The translations under genes and the position numbers were made by a program. From positions 1 to 52,209 of the forward strand of contig JABIRL010000195.1 of the NCBI GenBank assembly GCA_018667855.1: a DNA stretch of 52,209 bases, in the 5' to 3' direction. Within the stretch, counting starts at the first letter, position 1; each line of letters begins with the position of its first letter. This document shows, in pieces, positions 41,639 through 49,867 of this stretch. Below the pieces are notes generated by a model. That model made no database searches, had not been told where the DNA came from, and saw only the letters and a list, made by a program, of their open reading frames with translations. The stretch is from Rhodospirillaceae bacterium. GTDB taxonomy: Bacteria; Pseudomonadota; Alphaproteobacteria; GCA-2731375.

Positions 41639-42565
41639 TTAAGCCAGGGATATAGGCAAAGGCCGCCGGCGCAGGCCCGAGACGGCATTCCCGGCCAGCG
41701 CGGCCAGCAGTATAGAACCGCCAAGGACGGTGCTGAGGCTGGCGCCTTCACCGACGACTAGCCAAACCCATACCGGTCCCAACAGCACCTCGGTCATAGA
41801 CAGCAGGGCAAGCTCGGCCGCCGGAACGGCATTCGAGCCGAGACTGTAAAGAATAAGCCCCGCGCCGACCTGAAAGATCCCCATGGCCAGGGCAATGGCC
41901 ATATCGGCCGGGGGCAGGATGAAATCCAAGCCCCATGCGGCACAGACCGAGCCCGACACAAGAACAGCGAACACCCCCCCTAGAAAGGCGGCCGACAGGG
42001 TATCGTCGCTCTGCCGCCAACGCAGGCTGACGGTAAAGACGGCAAAGCCCAGGGCGGAGAGCAAGGCCAGGACATTGCCCAGCCAATGGCCCCTGGCGGC
42101 ACCGCCCGTCACCATGATGGCGACGCCGACCAGTGACACCGCCATGGCGATCCAGGTTGCCCGGCGCACACTTTCCCGCAACACCACAAGGCCGATGACC
42201 GCCGTCAGAAACGGTGCTATGGCGAACAACAGCATGGCGTTGGCCACGGTGGTGCTTTGAATGGCGGCGATGCCGCCGGCGGAGGCGAAGACGAAGGCAA
42301 GGCCGCCGATAAGGCCGGACGGGCCGGCATTGCGGACGGACTTCATGGGCCGCCCGCGACTACGCAGGGTGATGGCGATGAAAAGCAGCGCCGTCATCGC
42401 GATGGAGCGGTAGAACAGGATCTGCCAGACGGTTGCACTGTCGATCAACCGCACGCCCAGACCAATGGTCGACCAGCAAACGCCGGCACTCAGCACCAGC
42501 ACCAGCCCCCATCTGTACGCCGCTGGTGCCGGACGAGCGGCTACCGTGTCAATTCCAATTCCCAT
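41639..42565 (-). CDS. EamA-family (DMT) transporter
   Basis: Inner-membrane exporter of 308 residues with ten hydrophobic helices in two EamA repeats. Typical pieces are YRWGLVLVLSAGVCWSTIGLG, AMLLFAIAPFLTAVIGLVVL, and ALAMGIFQVGAGLILYSLGSNA with AELALLSMTEVLLGPVWVWL. Substrates of this family range from amino acids to drugs and cannot be told here. Confidence 0.88.
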   Translation of the reverse strand: MGIGIDTVAARPAPAAYRWGLVLVLSAGVCWSTIGLGVRLIDSATVWQILFYRSIAMTALLFIAITLRSRGRPMKSVRNAGPSGLIGGLAFVFASAGGIAAIQSTTVANAMLLFAIAPFLTAVIGLVVLRESVRRATWIAMAVSLVGVAIMVTGGAARGHWLGNVLALLSALGFAVFTVSLRWRQSDDTLSAAFLGGVFAVLVSGSVCAAWGLDFILPPADMAIALAMGIFQVGAGLILYSLGSNAVPAAELALLSMTEVLLGPVWVWLVVGEGASLSTVLGGSILLAALAGNAVSGLRRRPLPISLA

Positions 42566-42657
42566 GCAAAACCAATACTTCCTGCCTATGGATAATCTAC
42601 CCAGGCAGTGTCACGACCTAACAAATCTGTCAAAGCAATTGGTTTGGTGAAGAAAGT

Positions 42658-43155
42658 CTAAGGTTCGATCAGGATATCGCTGCCTTGATCCAAATTCGCG
42701 AGAACCGCCAGCAAGTCCGGCAGGGCCAGGGCGACACAACCTTCCGTAGGGCCGTATTCGGGACTGGATACGTGCATGAAAATGGCGCTGCCCCTGCCCC
42801 GCACCACCGGGTCATCATTGTGACCCATGATCACCACCACATCATAGAGGTGGTCGTCCCGCCACAGGGTCTCGGCACTGGCCCCATGGGGCAGAGTGAC
42901 GGCTTGATTATAGGCATCGTCGCCGGGATCGTCGCACCAGCCGTCGCCGGGCTGAATTTGCTTCGTCGGCAGCGGGCCGGCGGGGCAATCCAGACGGTCC
43001 GCCCGGTATAGCAGGCGCCGCAGGGGAAATTGGCCCACCGGCGTGGCGCCATCGCCTTCCCGTTTGCCGGCCCGGATACCACCCCGGCCCAGGGCGCAGC
43101 GATAGTGCAGATCGCCATGGTGAAGCCAGCCATCACCTGATACGTGAATATTCAC
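42658..43155 (-). CDS. L,D-transpeptidase (YkuD) family protein
   Basis: A 165-residue YkuD-fold protein. The active-site pattern is IFMHVSSPEYGPTEGCVALA with His128 and Cys140; the usual SHGC is TEGC, as in the pTeGCvAL subgroup. It has no signal peptide or membrane helix, so a role in wall crosslinking is uncertain. Divergent from the globin gene, with the 11-bp repeats between them. Confidence 0.85.
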   Translation of the reverse strand: MNIHVSGDGWLHHGDLHYRCALGRGGIRAGKREGDGATPVGQFPLRRLLYRADRLDCPAGPLPTKQIQPGDGWCDDPGDDAYNQAVTLPHGASAETLWRDDHLYDVVVIMGHNDDPVVRGRGSAIFMHVSSPEYGPTEGCVALALPDLLAVLANLDQGSDILIEP

Positions 43156-43169
43156 TATGATCAGTCCCC

Positions 43170-43202
43170 GGTATTGTCGTGGTATTGCCGTGGTATTGCG
43201 GC
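43170..43202. repeat. Three 11-bp direct repeats in the globin promoter region
   Basis: GGTATTGTCGT, GGTATTGCCGT and GGTATTGCGGC abut at 43170-43202. One helical turn per unit suggests a cooperative regulator site. The last unit overlaps the -35-like TTGCGG of the globin promoter. Confidence 0.65.
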
Positions 43203-43225
43203 TGATTTCGTAACGAATTTATAAT
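43196..43225 (+). promoter_or_regulatory. Promoter of the globin-reductase operon
   Basis: TTGCGG (43196-43201) and a consensus TATAAT (43220-43225) with an 18-bp spacer, about 50 nt before the globin start. A TTCG-TAA-CGAA repeat lies in the spacer. GGGAGGAA serves as ribosome site. Confidence 0.55.
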
Positions 43226-43277
43226 AAAGTTGTGGAACAATACAGTCTGGATACTGAACTGAAGGGAGGAATATTTC

Positions 43278-43646
43278 ATGTCGGATAGTCTTTATGAACG
43301 TATTGGCGGCGCCGATGCAGTGGATGCTGCGGTAGATTTGTTCTATCGCAAGGTTTTAACCGATCCGGACGTCAACGATTTTTTTGACACCACGGATATG
43401 GATGACCAACGGGCCAAACAAAAATCCTTTTTGACCATGGCGTTCGGCGGTCCCCATGATTACACTGGCAAGGATCTGCGCACGGCCCATGAAAAACTGG
43501 TCGCCGACGGTCTGAACGACAGTCATTTCGACAAGGTTGCCGGCCATTTGCAGGCCACCTTGGAAGAATTGGGCGTGGATGCGGATGCCATTGGCGAGGT
43601 TATGGCCATCGCCGGCAGCACCCGGGACGATGTCTTGAACCGCTAG
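43278..43646 (+). CDS. Group 1 truncated haemoglobin
   Basis: A 122-residue 2-on-2 globin. Family features are SLYERIGGADAVDAAVDLFY, FLTMAFGGPHDYTG, and LRTAHEKLVADGL with the proximal His71. Members bind O2 or NO and several act as NO dioxygenases when supplied with a reductase. The next gene, 6 nt after its stop, is such a reductase. A strong AAGGGAGGAA ribosome site precedes the ATG. Confidence 0.93.
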   Translation: MSDSLYERIGGADAVDAAVDLFYRKVLTDPDVNDFFDTTDMDDQRAKQKSFLTMAFGGPHDYTGKDLRTAHEKLVADGLNDSHFDKVAGHLQATLEELGVDADAIGEVMAIAGSTRDDVLNR

Positions 43647-43652
43647 ATTATC

Positions 43653-44654
43653 ATGGCGCATATCAGTTTTGCCGGGGCCAAGTACAGCCTGGGACCCGAA
43701 GAATCCGTCTTGGAATGCCTGGAGCGGGCCGAGTACGAGATCCCGTTTTCCTGCCGCAATGGGGTCTGTCTGACCTGTATGATGCGGGTCCGGGAGGGGG
43801 AGCCGCCCAGGGCATCGCAGAAGGACCTGCGCGAGGGACAGCGGCAACAGGGCTATTTCCTGCCCTGCGTCTGCCATCCCGAAGATGACCTGGATATAGA
43901 ATCGCCCTCGGACGCGGAATTGTACGGCCGCGGGGTGGTGACGGATGTAACCCAATTGTCCGCCAATATCTGCCGCCTGCGTCTGAAAGCAGCGACACCG
44001 CTGTTTTATCATGCCGGGCAATTTATTAACCTGCGCCGCGGCGACGGTTTGGTCCGCTCCTACTCCCTGGCCAGCGTACCGCGCCTGGAAGATACCTTGG
44101 AGCTGCACATAAAACGCCTGGGCCGGGGCCGCATGAGCAACTGGATCCACGACGATCTGAAGGTGGGCGAGGCCTTGGATATTCAGGGTCCAAACGGCGA
44201 TTGTTATTACATCGGGGACCAGCCGGAGCGCCCGCTGTTGCTGATCGGCAATGGCTCCGGCCTGGCGCCCCTCTTCGGTATCGCCCGGGACGCCCTGGCG
44301 GCCGGGCACATGGGCCAGATCTACCTCTACCACGGCAGCCGCATGGCCGATGGTCTGTACTATATGGACGAAATGCGGAGTTTGGCTCAGGAAAACGACA
44401 ATTTCCACTATGTCCCCTGTCTCTCGGGCGAAGACGCCGCGGTCCGCGAAGCCGCCGGCGCCCGCGATGGCCGGGCCGAGGCCGTCGCCCTGGCCGATCA
44501 TACCGGCCTGGCGGATTGGCGCGTCTACCTGTGCGGTTATCCGCCCATGGTGAAGTCAGCCAAGAAACTAGCCTTTCTGGCCGGCGCCGCCCTGGCTGAC
44601 ATTCTGGCGGACTCGTTTGAATTGCAGGATTTGCGGCGCGAACCGAGGGAATAA
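43653..44654 (+). CDS. Ferredoxin-NAD(P)H reductase (2Fe-2S ferredoxin + FAD/NAD domains)
   Basis: A 333-residue electron-transfer protein. Residues 1-85 are a plant-type 2Fe-2S domain (Cys34, Cys39, Cys42 in CRNGVCLTCM and Cys72 in FLPCVCH). The FAD domain has LVRSYSLAS at about 135-143, and the NAD domain IGNGSGLAPLFGIARDAL and CGYPPMV. This is the order found in phenol-hydroxylase P5-type and methane-monooxygenase reductases. Six nt after the globin gene, so most likely the reductase for that globin. Confidence 0.9.
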   Translation: MAHISFAGAKYSLGPEESVLECLERAEYEIPFSCRNGVCLTCMMRVREGEPPRASQKDLREGQRQQGYFLPCVCHPEDDLDIESPSDAELYGRGVVTDVTQLSANICRLRLKAATPLFYHAGQFINLRRGDGLVRSYSLASVPRLEDTLELHIKRLGRGRMSNWIHDDLKVGEALDIQGPNGDCYYIGDQPERPLLLIGNGSGLAPLFGIARDALAAGHMGQIYLYHGSRMADGLYYMDEMRSLAQENDNFHYVPCLSGEDAAVREAAGARDGRAEAVALADHTGLADWRVYLCGYPPMVKSAKKLAFLAGAALADILADSFELQDLRREPRE

Positions 44655-44677
44655 TTTCAGGTTTTCATTTCAGACTA

Positions 44678-45361
44678 TCAGCGGGCCATATCGTCACCGA
44701 GGGCGCGAACCAGATTTTCCAGGCGTTCGCGGTCGCGAATAAAGAGCATGCGATTCTTGCTTTCGATGATATCGCCGACAGTGAGTTGCGCGATGGCCCG
44801 TGTCACGGTCTCCCGCGTTGTCGCGGCCAGTCCGGCGATTACCTTATGGGTCGGCATGGCTTTGATCAGCCAATTGCCCGGGTTTACGGGGCTTTCTTCC
44901 GCCAATCGCAATAATTCGAGATAGACCCGTTTCATCGCGGTCAAGGTGGACAGGTCCATGATCCGTTCATCGCAACCGCGCACGATGCCGGCAAGACAGC
45001 ACAGCACCTGCACCGCCATATCCGGGTGGTCGGCAAGTTGATTGATGAACAATCGCGGTGGCAAGGCGCCGAGCAGACAATCTTCCAATGCGACCACGCT
45101 GGCCGAACGCAACATGCTATCGATTGCCGCAAGCTCGCCGAAATAGCTGCCCGCTTGTAGGTGGGCCAGGGAAATTTCCTGTCCGGCAAAGGAATAATTG
45201 ACGACCTGAACCGCGCCTTCGGCGACGAAATACACATCCCGGTCGCCGCTGTTCTTGTCCATGATTTTATCGCCGGCGACGTAACGCTGCCAGCGGCAGC
45301 GCGCTTCCAGGTCGGCTTTGCTTTGTTCGCTAAGGCCGTCCAGCAATCCAATTCCGCTCAA
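44678..45361 (-). CDS. Crp/Fnr-family transcriptional regulator
   Basis: A 227-residue regulator. The cyclic-nucleotide-like sensor part includes VYFVAEGAVQVVNYSFAGQE and YFGELAAIDSMLRSASVVAL; the helix-turn-helix is AGLAATTRETVTRAIAQL near the C-terminus. It has no Fnr-type N-terminal Cys cluster, so an Fnr-like Fe-S sensor is unlikely. The start is a TTG at 45361; the frame above it is open to a stop near 45410 without ATG. Convergent with the reductase gene; it may govern the globin operon or nrtS. Confidence 0.87.
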   Translation of the reverse strand: MSGIGLLDGLSEQSKADLEARCRWQRYVAGDKIMDKNSGDRDVYFVAEGAVQVVNYSFAGQEISLAHLQAGSYFGELAAIDSMLRSASVVALEDCLLGALPPRLFINQLADHPDMAVQVLCCLAGIVRGCDERIMDLSTLTAMKRVYLELLRLAEESPVNPGNWLIKAMPTHKVIAGLAATTRETVTRAIAQLTVGDIIESKNRMLFIRDRERLENLVRALGDDMAR

Positions 45362-45444
45362 CCGGCCGTGCCGTTCGCTCGAGGTGATTGTCTGGCCCTC
45401 TGTTATCCGTCCTCACAATGAGTATCAGATTACGCCTGTTAGAC

Positions 45445-45464
45445 AATGCGGGCTAGCCCGCATT
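45445..45464. promoter_or_regulatory. Perfect 20-bp palindrome
   Basis: AATGCGGGCT/AGCCCGCATT is a full palindrome, usable as an 8-bp stem with a CTAG loop. It is 20 nt past the stop of the hypothetical gene at 45484 and about 85 nt before the Crp/Fnr start. There is no T-run on the minus strand, so an operator for the Crp/Fnr gene or a poor terminator are both possible. Confidence 0.5.
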
Positions 45465-45483
45465 TCGCACACTGGTCTGGGCT

Positions 45484-46395
45484 CTATTTAGCGTGAGGGC
45501 GGAGGAGGCGGTTGATCTCGAGGCCGGCGTCGCGGATGGAGCCTTTCGAAACGGGCGGCAATTCAGCACCGGCGGTCAGGCCTTGGCGGGCCGCGAGTTT
45601 TGGCTGGGATTGGCCGTTGACGCTGGACATCAGGGTCTGAAACGCGGATGGACTTAGATGCGGCACACTTCGGTTGGCAACGTTGACGTTCGAAAATTGG
45701 CCTTGCATGCCCTTGGCCGCCACTTCCGGCAACAGCGTCGGCAGGGGCGGCTGCGGCAGGCCGACTTGGCTGTTTGCCATGCCCGTGTTGAACAGACCGG
45801 CGGCCCCTCCGGGTAGGAGCGAGGGGGGCAGGAGCGAGGGGGGCAGGAGCGAGGGGGGCAATGGTTCGGCGGAGGACAATTTTTCGCCGGCTTTGGCCGC
45901 AATCGATGCTCCGGCGGATGCCGCTGCCGTGCCCGCGGTCGCTGCCGTGGCGGTTTGTACCGCGCCTTTGACGGCCTCCTCAGTGGAAAACAGCGCCAAA
46001 ACGTTGCCGCCGATATCACTTCCCGTGGCCTCTTCCACGATGGTGTTGACCAGGGAGCTAACAAACCCAATCGGCCCGCCAAAAAGCGTGCCTCCCGCCA
46101 TGCGGGCCGGCGCCGAAATCTGGTCGCCGGTGATGGAGCGGTAGATATCGCCGATAATAGGGAGATGCTGCAACGGATTGATGACATCCAACAGGTCGGA
46201 GAAATCCAGACCGTCCTTGCCCAGGAATTTTACGTCGGCAACACCATCAAATCCGCCCGCCGTCTCGGCGCCATCGACAAATTCGTCACCGCCTTTGCCG
46301 GGAATGACCTGACCCGGAACAAAACGATCACCGCCCCGGGTTACATTCTCGGGCGCGATGTCAAAAGGGTGTCGCGTTGCTGGTGCTACTGTCAT
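45484..46395 (-). CDS. Hypothetical protein with a conserved hydrophobic core and PPSLL repeats
   Basis: A 303-residue protein without a named family that I know. The middle (about 65-120) has DVINPLQHLPIIGDIYRSI, AGGTLFGGPIGFVSSLVNTI and VEEATGSDIG, which recur in proteins of many alphaproteobacteria. A long Ala/Thr-rich stretch is followed by three PPSLL repeats, then a Pro-, Gln- and Ser-rich tail. No signal peptide. No clear ribosome site precedes the ATG at 46395 (an antisense-like CTCC is there). The N-terminus is Gly/Asp-rich. Confidence 0.7.
   Translation of the reverse strand: MTVAPATRHPFDIAPENVTRGGDRFVPGQVIPGKGGDEFVDGAETAGGFDGVADVKFLGKDGLDFSDLLDVINPLQHLPIIGDIYRSITGDQISAPARMAGGTLFGGPIGFVSSLVNTIVEEATGSDIGGNVLALFSTEEAVKGAVQTATAATAGTAAASAGASIAAKAGEKLSSAEPLPPSLLPPSLLPPSLLPGGAAGLFNTGMANSQVGLPQPPLPTLLPEVAAKGMQGQFSNVNVANRSVPHLSPSAFQTLMSSVNGQSQPKLAARQGLTAGAELPPVSKGSIRDAGLEINRLLRPHAK
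45813..45857. repeat. Three 15-bp tandem repeats (PPSLL)
   Basis: Units at 45813-45827, 45828-45842 and 45843-45857 differ at one position (T or C at their second base). They code in frame for PPSLL on the minus strand, so a copy change does not break the frame. Likely strain-variable. Confidence 0.85.
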
Positions 46396-46530
46396 GGCAA
46401 AGGAGTTGCAAGAACCGCGCCAACTCCCGGTCCAACCATTTCAATGACTTACAGCTACCCTTGGAATGCAATGAGGATGCAATGGGCAAAACCTGCCGGG
46501 CATAATTCGCGGCCCAGCTAAAATACACGG

Positions 46531-47640
46531 CTAAAGCAAATGGCCGGAGCGGTCTTTTTTGGTGCGCAGGTAAAAATCATTGTGCACGTTGGCGGGAAAA
46601 CTGTGGGTCACCCGTTCACTGACCGTGACACCGCAGGACTCCAGGCCGGCGACTTTGTCCGGATTGTTGGTCAACAGGCGCACCTGGGAAAAACCCAACA
46701 GTCCCAGCATTTGCGCGGCCGGCCGGAAAACCCGTTCATCCGCATCGAAACCCAGGCGCAAATTGGCCTCGATGGTATCGAATCCCTCCGCCTGCAGGCT
46801 GTAGGCCCGCAGTTTGTTCATCAGCCCGATGCCCCGGCCTTCCTGGGCCAGGTATAACAAAACACCGGCGCCCTGTTCCGCCATCAAGGCAATGGCGCCG
46901 CGCAATTGTTCGCCGCAATCGCATTTCAGAGAGGCCAGCAGATCGCCGGTGAAACATTCCGAATGCAGCCGGGTCAGAACCGGGCTGTGGCGATCGGGAT
47001 CACCGACGATGATGGCCAAATGCTCAACCCCGCCATCAGCCGGGCGAAAGGCCACCATGCGGCAGTTTTCAGCATCCGTCAGGGGCACTGGCGCCTCGGC
47101 CACCTGGCGCAGGGTCTGGGCGGAGGCCGTTTCATAGTCCTTGATCTGCGCCACGGTCACACTCAGAAATCTGCTCTCGGCGGCAAAAATATCGGTTTGG
47201 TCCAATATCTGAACGACAACCGCCGACGGCAACAACCGCGCCGCCTTCGCCAGTTGCACGGCGGCAGTTTCAGTATCGTGGGGCGGCCGGCGGTCGCGTT
47301 GGAACGGGCCGCGCAGGGGCTGGGAAAGATCCGTGCTGCCGTCGGCCAAGGTTTGCACCAGACCCACATCGGTGGTTTGGCTCACCGGCAATAACACCAC
47401 ACCGGTGCCGGTCGGCTTGATGTGAAGGGCCTGGGCCCGGCTCTCCGTCAAGACCAAAACGGCCGTGGCGGTGCCCTGCGCCCAGGCGCATAGTTCGGCG
47501 AAACTGTCCGGGCTGGCCTGCTCCGCCGCCAGGGCCAGGGCATAGTTACCATCGTCGGCTTCCAATAACACCGGGCGCCCCCGCCGCAATTCGGCGATGG
47601 CCCGGTCAACGGCAATTACATTGGCATCGGTGGCTGTCAT
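46531..47640 (-). CDS. ribA: GTP cyclohydrolase II
   Basis: First enzyme of riboflavin synthesis, opening GTP. The C-terminal half holds the zinc site SECFTGDLLASLKCDCGEQL, YLAQEGRGIGLMNKLRAYSL, DTIEANLRLGFDADERVF and LLTNNPDKVAGLESCGV. The first ~165 residues are a degenerate RibB-like domain (VIAVDRAIAELRRGRPVLL), as in other alphaproteobacterial RibA proteins. ATG 47640 fits the family N-terminus; the frame is open to 47703. Divergent from the OmpR gene. Confidence 0.92.
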   Translation of the reverse strand: MTATDANVIAVDRAIAELRRGRPVLLEADDGNYALALAAEQASPDSFAELCAWAQGTATAVLVLTESRAQALHIKPTGTGVVLLPVSQTTDVGLVQTLADGSTDLSQPLRGPFQRDRRPPHDTETAAVQLAKAARLLPSAVVVQILDQTDIFAAESRFLSVTVAQIKDYETASAQTLRQVAEAPVPLTDAENCRMVAFRPADGGVEHLAIIVGDPDRHSPVLTRLHSECFTGDLLASLKCDCGEQLRGAIALMAEQGAGVLLYLAQEGRGIGLMNKLRAYSLQAEGFDTIEANLRLGFDADERVFRPAAQMLGLLGFSQVRLLTNNPDKVAGLESCGVTVSERVTHSFPANVHNDFYLRTKKDRSGHLL

Positions 47641-47732
47641 GATCGGGATGGAACATATACCGCGCCGAAGGAAATGGCGAATTTTTTGGCGGTTTCGTTG
47701 CAATTGATCTTGCAGCGATGAGGCGCTTTTGC

Positions 47733-47761
47733 TTGCCGGGATCGCGGGACCTGCCTATATC
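47733..47761 (+). promoter_or_regulatory. Promoter of the OmpR-type regulator
   Basis: TTGCCG (47733-47738) and TATATC (47756-47761) with a 17-bp spacer, 37 nt before the regulator start. GAGGCGGGG acts as ribosome site. Confidence 0.5.
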
Positions 47762-47797
47762 TAGAATAACCGATTTATTGCACGAGGCGGGGTAGCG

Positions 47798-48484
47798 ATG
47801 ACGGCGAAGAAAATTCTTTTGGTGGATGACGAAGAGCCTCTTCGGGGTGCCCTGGCGGAACAGCTGGATCTGCATGACGAGTTCACGACATTTCAGGCCG
47901 GATCCGGCGCGGAGGCGCTGGAAACAGCCAAAGGCGATCATTTCGATTTGATTTTGCTGGACGTTGGCCTGGGTGACCTGGATGGCCGGGAAGTCTGCAA
48001 AATGCTGCGCAAGGCTGGCGTGAAATGCCCGATCATTATGCTGACGGCCGCCGACAGTGATGCCGATACCATTCTAGGTCTGGAATCCGGCGCCAACGAT
48101 TATGTCTCGAAACCGTTCAAATTCGCCGTGTTGCTGGCGCGCATCCGTTCACATCTGCGTCAACATGAACAGTCCGAAGATGCGGTATTCTCCATCGGTC
48201 CATACACCTTCCGGCCATCGGCCAAACTGCTGCTGGAGACCGAGGGTAACCAAAAGGTTCGTCTGACGGAAAAGGAAACCTCGATTCTGAAGTATCTGTT
48301 CCGGGCCGGGGAAAAAGCGGTCAGCCGGGACGTGTTGCTGAACGAGGTCTGGGGCTACAACGCGGGCGTCACCACCCATACCTTGGAAACCCATATCTAT
48401 CGCCTGCGGCAAAAGATAGAGAGCGATCCGTCCTCGGCCGAGATCCTGGTCACTGAACCGGGTGGCTATCGATTGGTGCCATGA
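47798..48484 (+). CDS. OmpR/PhoB-family response regulator
   Basis: A 228-residue regulator. The receiver has ILLVDDEEPL, the phospho-acceptor in DLILLDVGLGDLDG, and YVSKPFKFAVLLARI; the winged-helix output has LTEKETSILKYLFRA and VTTHTLETHIYRLRQKIE and EPGGYRLVP. No kinase gene is adjacent. The CoA-transferase genes start 12 nt later, on the same strand. Confidence 0.92.
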   Translation: MTAKKILLVDDEEPLRGALAEQLDLHDEFTTFQAGSGAEALETAKGDHFDLILLDVGLGDLDGREVCKMLRKAGVKCPIIMLTAADSDADTILGLESGANDYVSKPFKFAVLLARIRSHLRQHEQSEDAVFSIGPYTFRPSAKLLLETEGNQKVRLTEKETSILKYLFRAGEKAVSRDVLLNEVWGYNAGVTTHTLETHIYRLRQKIESDPSSAEILVTEPGGYRLVP

Positions 48485-48496
48485 AGAGTATGAGTT

Positions 48497-49171
48497 TTGA
48501 TCGATAAACGGGTCGACGATCTGTCCACCGCCCTAAGGGGGCTGCAATCCGGCGCTTCGCTGATGATTTCCGGCTTTGGCAACGCGGGCATTCCGGCCAA
48601 CCTTGTCCGTGCCCTTGCCCCCATGGGTTTGAGCGACCTGACCCTTATTATCAATGCCATCCGCCGAATTGATGAATGTGATGCGACGCTGTTTGACCAA
48701 AAACGCATCGGCCACGTGGTCACCACCGCCTTTCGCGGTCCCGGCCGGACGCCCGCCAATTTCGAGGAGCAATGGCAGCGCGGCGAGGTAACCTTGGATA
48801 TCGTGCCCCAGGGTACTTTTGCCGAACGGATCCGTGCCGGCGGTGCCGGTATTCCCGCCTTTTATACGCCGACGGCGGCGGGCACATCCCTGGCCGAGGG
48901 GCGGGAGCAGCGGCTGTTCGGGGGCCGCATGTGCGTATTGGAAGAGGCCCTGCGGGCCGATTTCGCATTGCTGCGGGCGCAAAAGGCGGATCGATACGGC
49001 AATCTGTTTTTTCGCGGCACCCAGTCCAATTTCGGTTCGGCAATGGCCACGGCCGCCGATATCACGGTGGTCGAGGTGGAAGAGATTTCCGAGCACACCT
49101 TGCCGCCCGATCAGGTTCATTTGCCGGGCATATACGTGGACCGGGTGCTACAAGCGCCCCGGCTGGATTAG
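48497..49171 (+). CDS. scoA: 3-oxoacid CoA-transferase subunit A
   Basis: Alpha subunit of a family I CoA-transferase (succinyl-CoA:acetoacetate type), 224 residues. Seen are LQSGASLMISGFGNAGIPAN, LTLIINAIRRIDECDATLF, GTFAERIRAGGAGIPAFYTP and AQKADRYGNLFFRGTQSNFG, with PGIYVDRV at the end. It starts with TTG at 48497; an ATG at 48490 is in another frame and stops at once. Four nt before scoB. The acceptor acid is not certain. Confidence 0.9.
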   Translation: MIDKRVDDLSTALRGLQSGASLMISGFGNAGIPANLVRALAPMGLSDLTLIINAIRRIDECDATLFDQKRIGHVVTTAFRGPGRTPANFEEQWQRGEVTLDIVPQGTFAERIRAGGAGIPAFYTPTAAGTSLAEGREQRLFGGRMCVLEEALRADFALLRAQKADRYGNLFFRGTQSNFGSAMATAADITVVEVEEISEHTLPPDQVHLPGIYVDRVLQAPRLD

Positions 49172-49175
49172 CGCC

Positions 49176-49865
49176 ATGACGGCAGCTTTGTCACGTGATC
49201 AAATGGCCTGGCGCGCGGCCCAGGATCTGGCCGACGGCGCCTACGTCAACCTGGGCCTCGGCATGCCCGTGTTAGCCGCCAGCTATGCCCCGGATGACCG
49301 GGATATCTTTTTCCAATCCGAGAATGGCATCCTGGGCGTGGGACCATTGCCGGCTGAAGGCCAGGGTGATCGGGAGCTGGTGGACGCCGGCAGCCGGGTT
49401 GTCACGTTGCGGGATGGCGCGGCGGTGTTTGATTCCGCTGCCTCCTTCGCCATGATCCGGGGCGGCCATGTGGACATCACCATTCTTGGCGCCTTTCAGG
49501 TGGCCGCCAATGGCGATTTAGCTAATTGGGATGCGCAGGTCCCCAACAAGGGCCCTTTGATTGGCGGGGCGATGGATCTGGCCGCCGGCGCCAAGGCGGT
49601 TCATGTCATCATGCGCCACCAAACCGGCGACGGCGGCGCCCGCCTGGTTGAAGCCTGCACCTATCCCTTGACCGCCGCCGGCATCGTCAAGCGGGTCTAT
49701 ACGGACCTGGCGGTTCTGGATGTGGGGCCGGATGGTTTCATGGTGCGGGAGATCATTCCCGGTTTGAGCCGTGATGACCTGGCCGCCGCCACCGCCGCGC
49801 CATTAACTTTTGCCGACGATTGCCGCGATTTGTTCGCGCCAGACATTTCTGTCAACAAGGATTAG
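49176..49865 (+). CDS. scoB: 3-oxoacid CoA-transferase subunit B
   Basis: Beta subunit, 229 residues. It has GAYVNLGLGMPVLAASY and the catalytic Glu49 in FFQSENGILGVGPLP, with ILGAFQVAANGDLANW, KGPLIGGAMDLAAGAKAV and VYTDLAVLDVGPDGFMV. ATG 49176 follows the scoA stop by 4 nt. A longer frame from 48819 would lie inside scoA and is rejected. Two nt before the M81 gene. Confidence 0.92.
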   Translation: MTAALSRDQMAWRAAQDLADGAYVNLGLGMPVLAASYAPDDRDIFFQSENGILGVGPLPAEGQGDRELVDAGSRVVTLRDGAAVFDSAASFAMIRGGHVDITILGAFQVAANGDLANWDAQVPNKGPLIGGAMDLAAGAKAVHVIMRHQTGDGGARLVEACTYPLTAAGIVKRVYTDLAVLDVGPDGFMVREIIPGLSRDDLAAATAAPLTFADDCRDLFAPDISVNKD

Positions 49866-49867
49866 TT

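Noticed and set aside
43356..44501. 381-residue minus-strand frame opposite the globin and reductase genes
   Set aside because: The globin and reductase families are certain on the plus strand.
48819..49175. Longer start of scoB within scoA
   Set aside because: The frame overlaps scoA in another phase and the extra residues are Arg/Pro-rich; ATG 49176 gives the family N-terminus.
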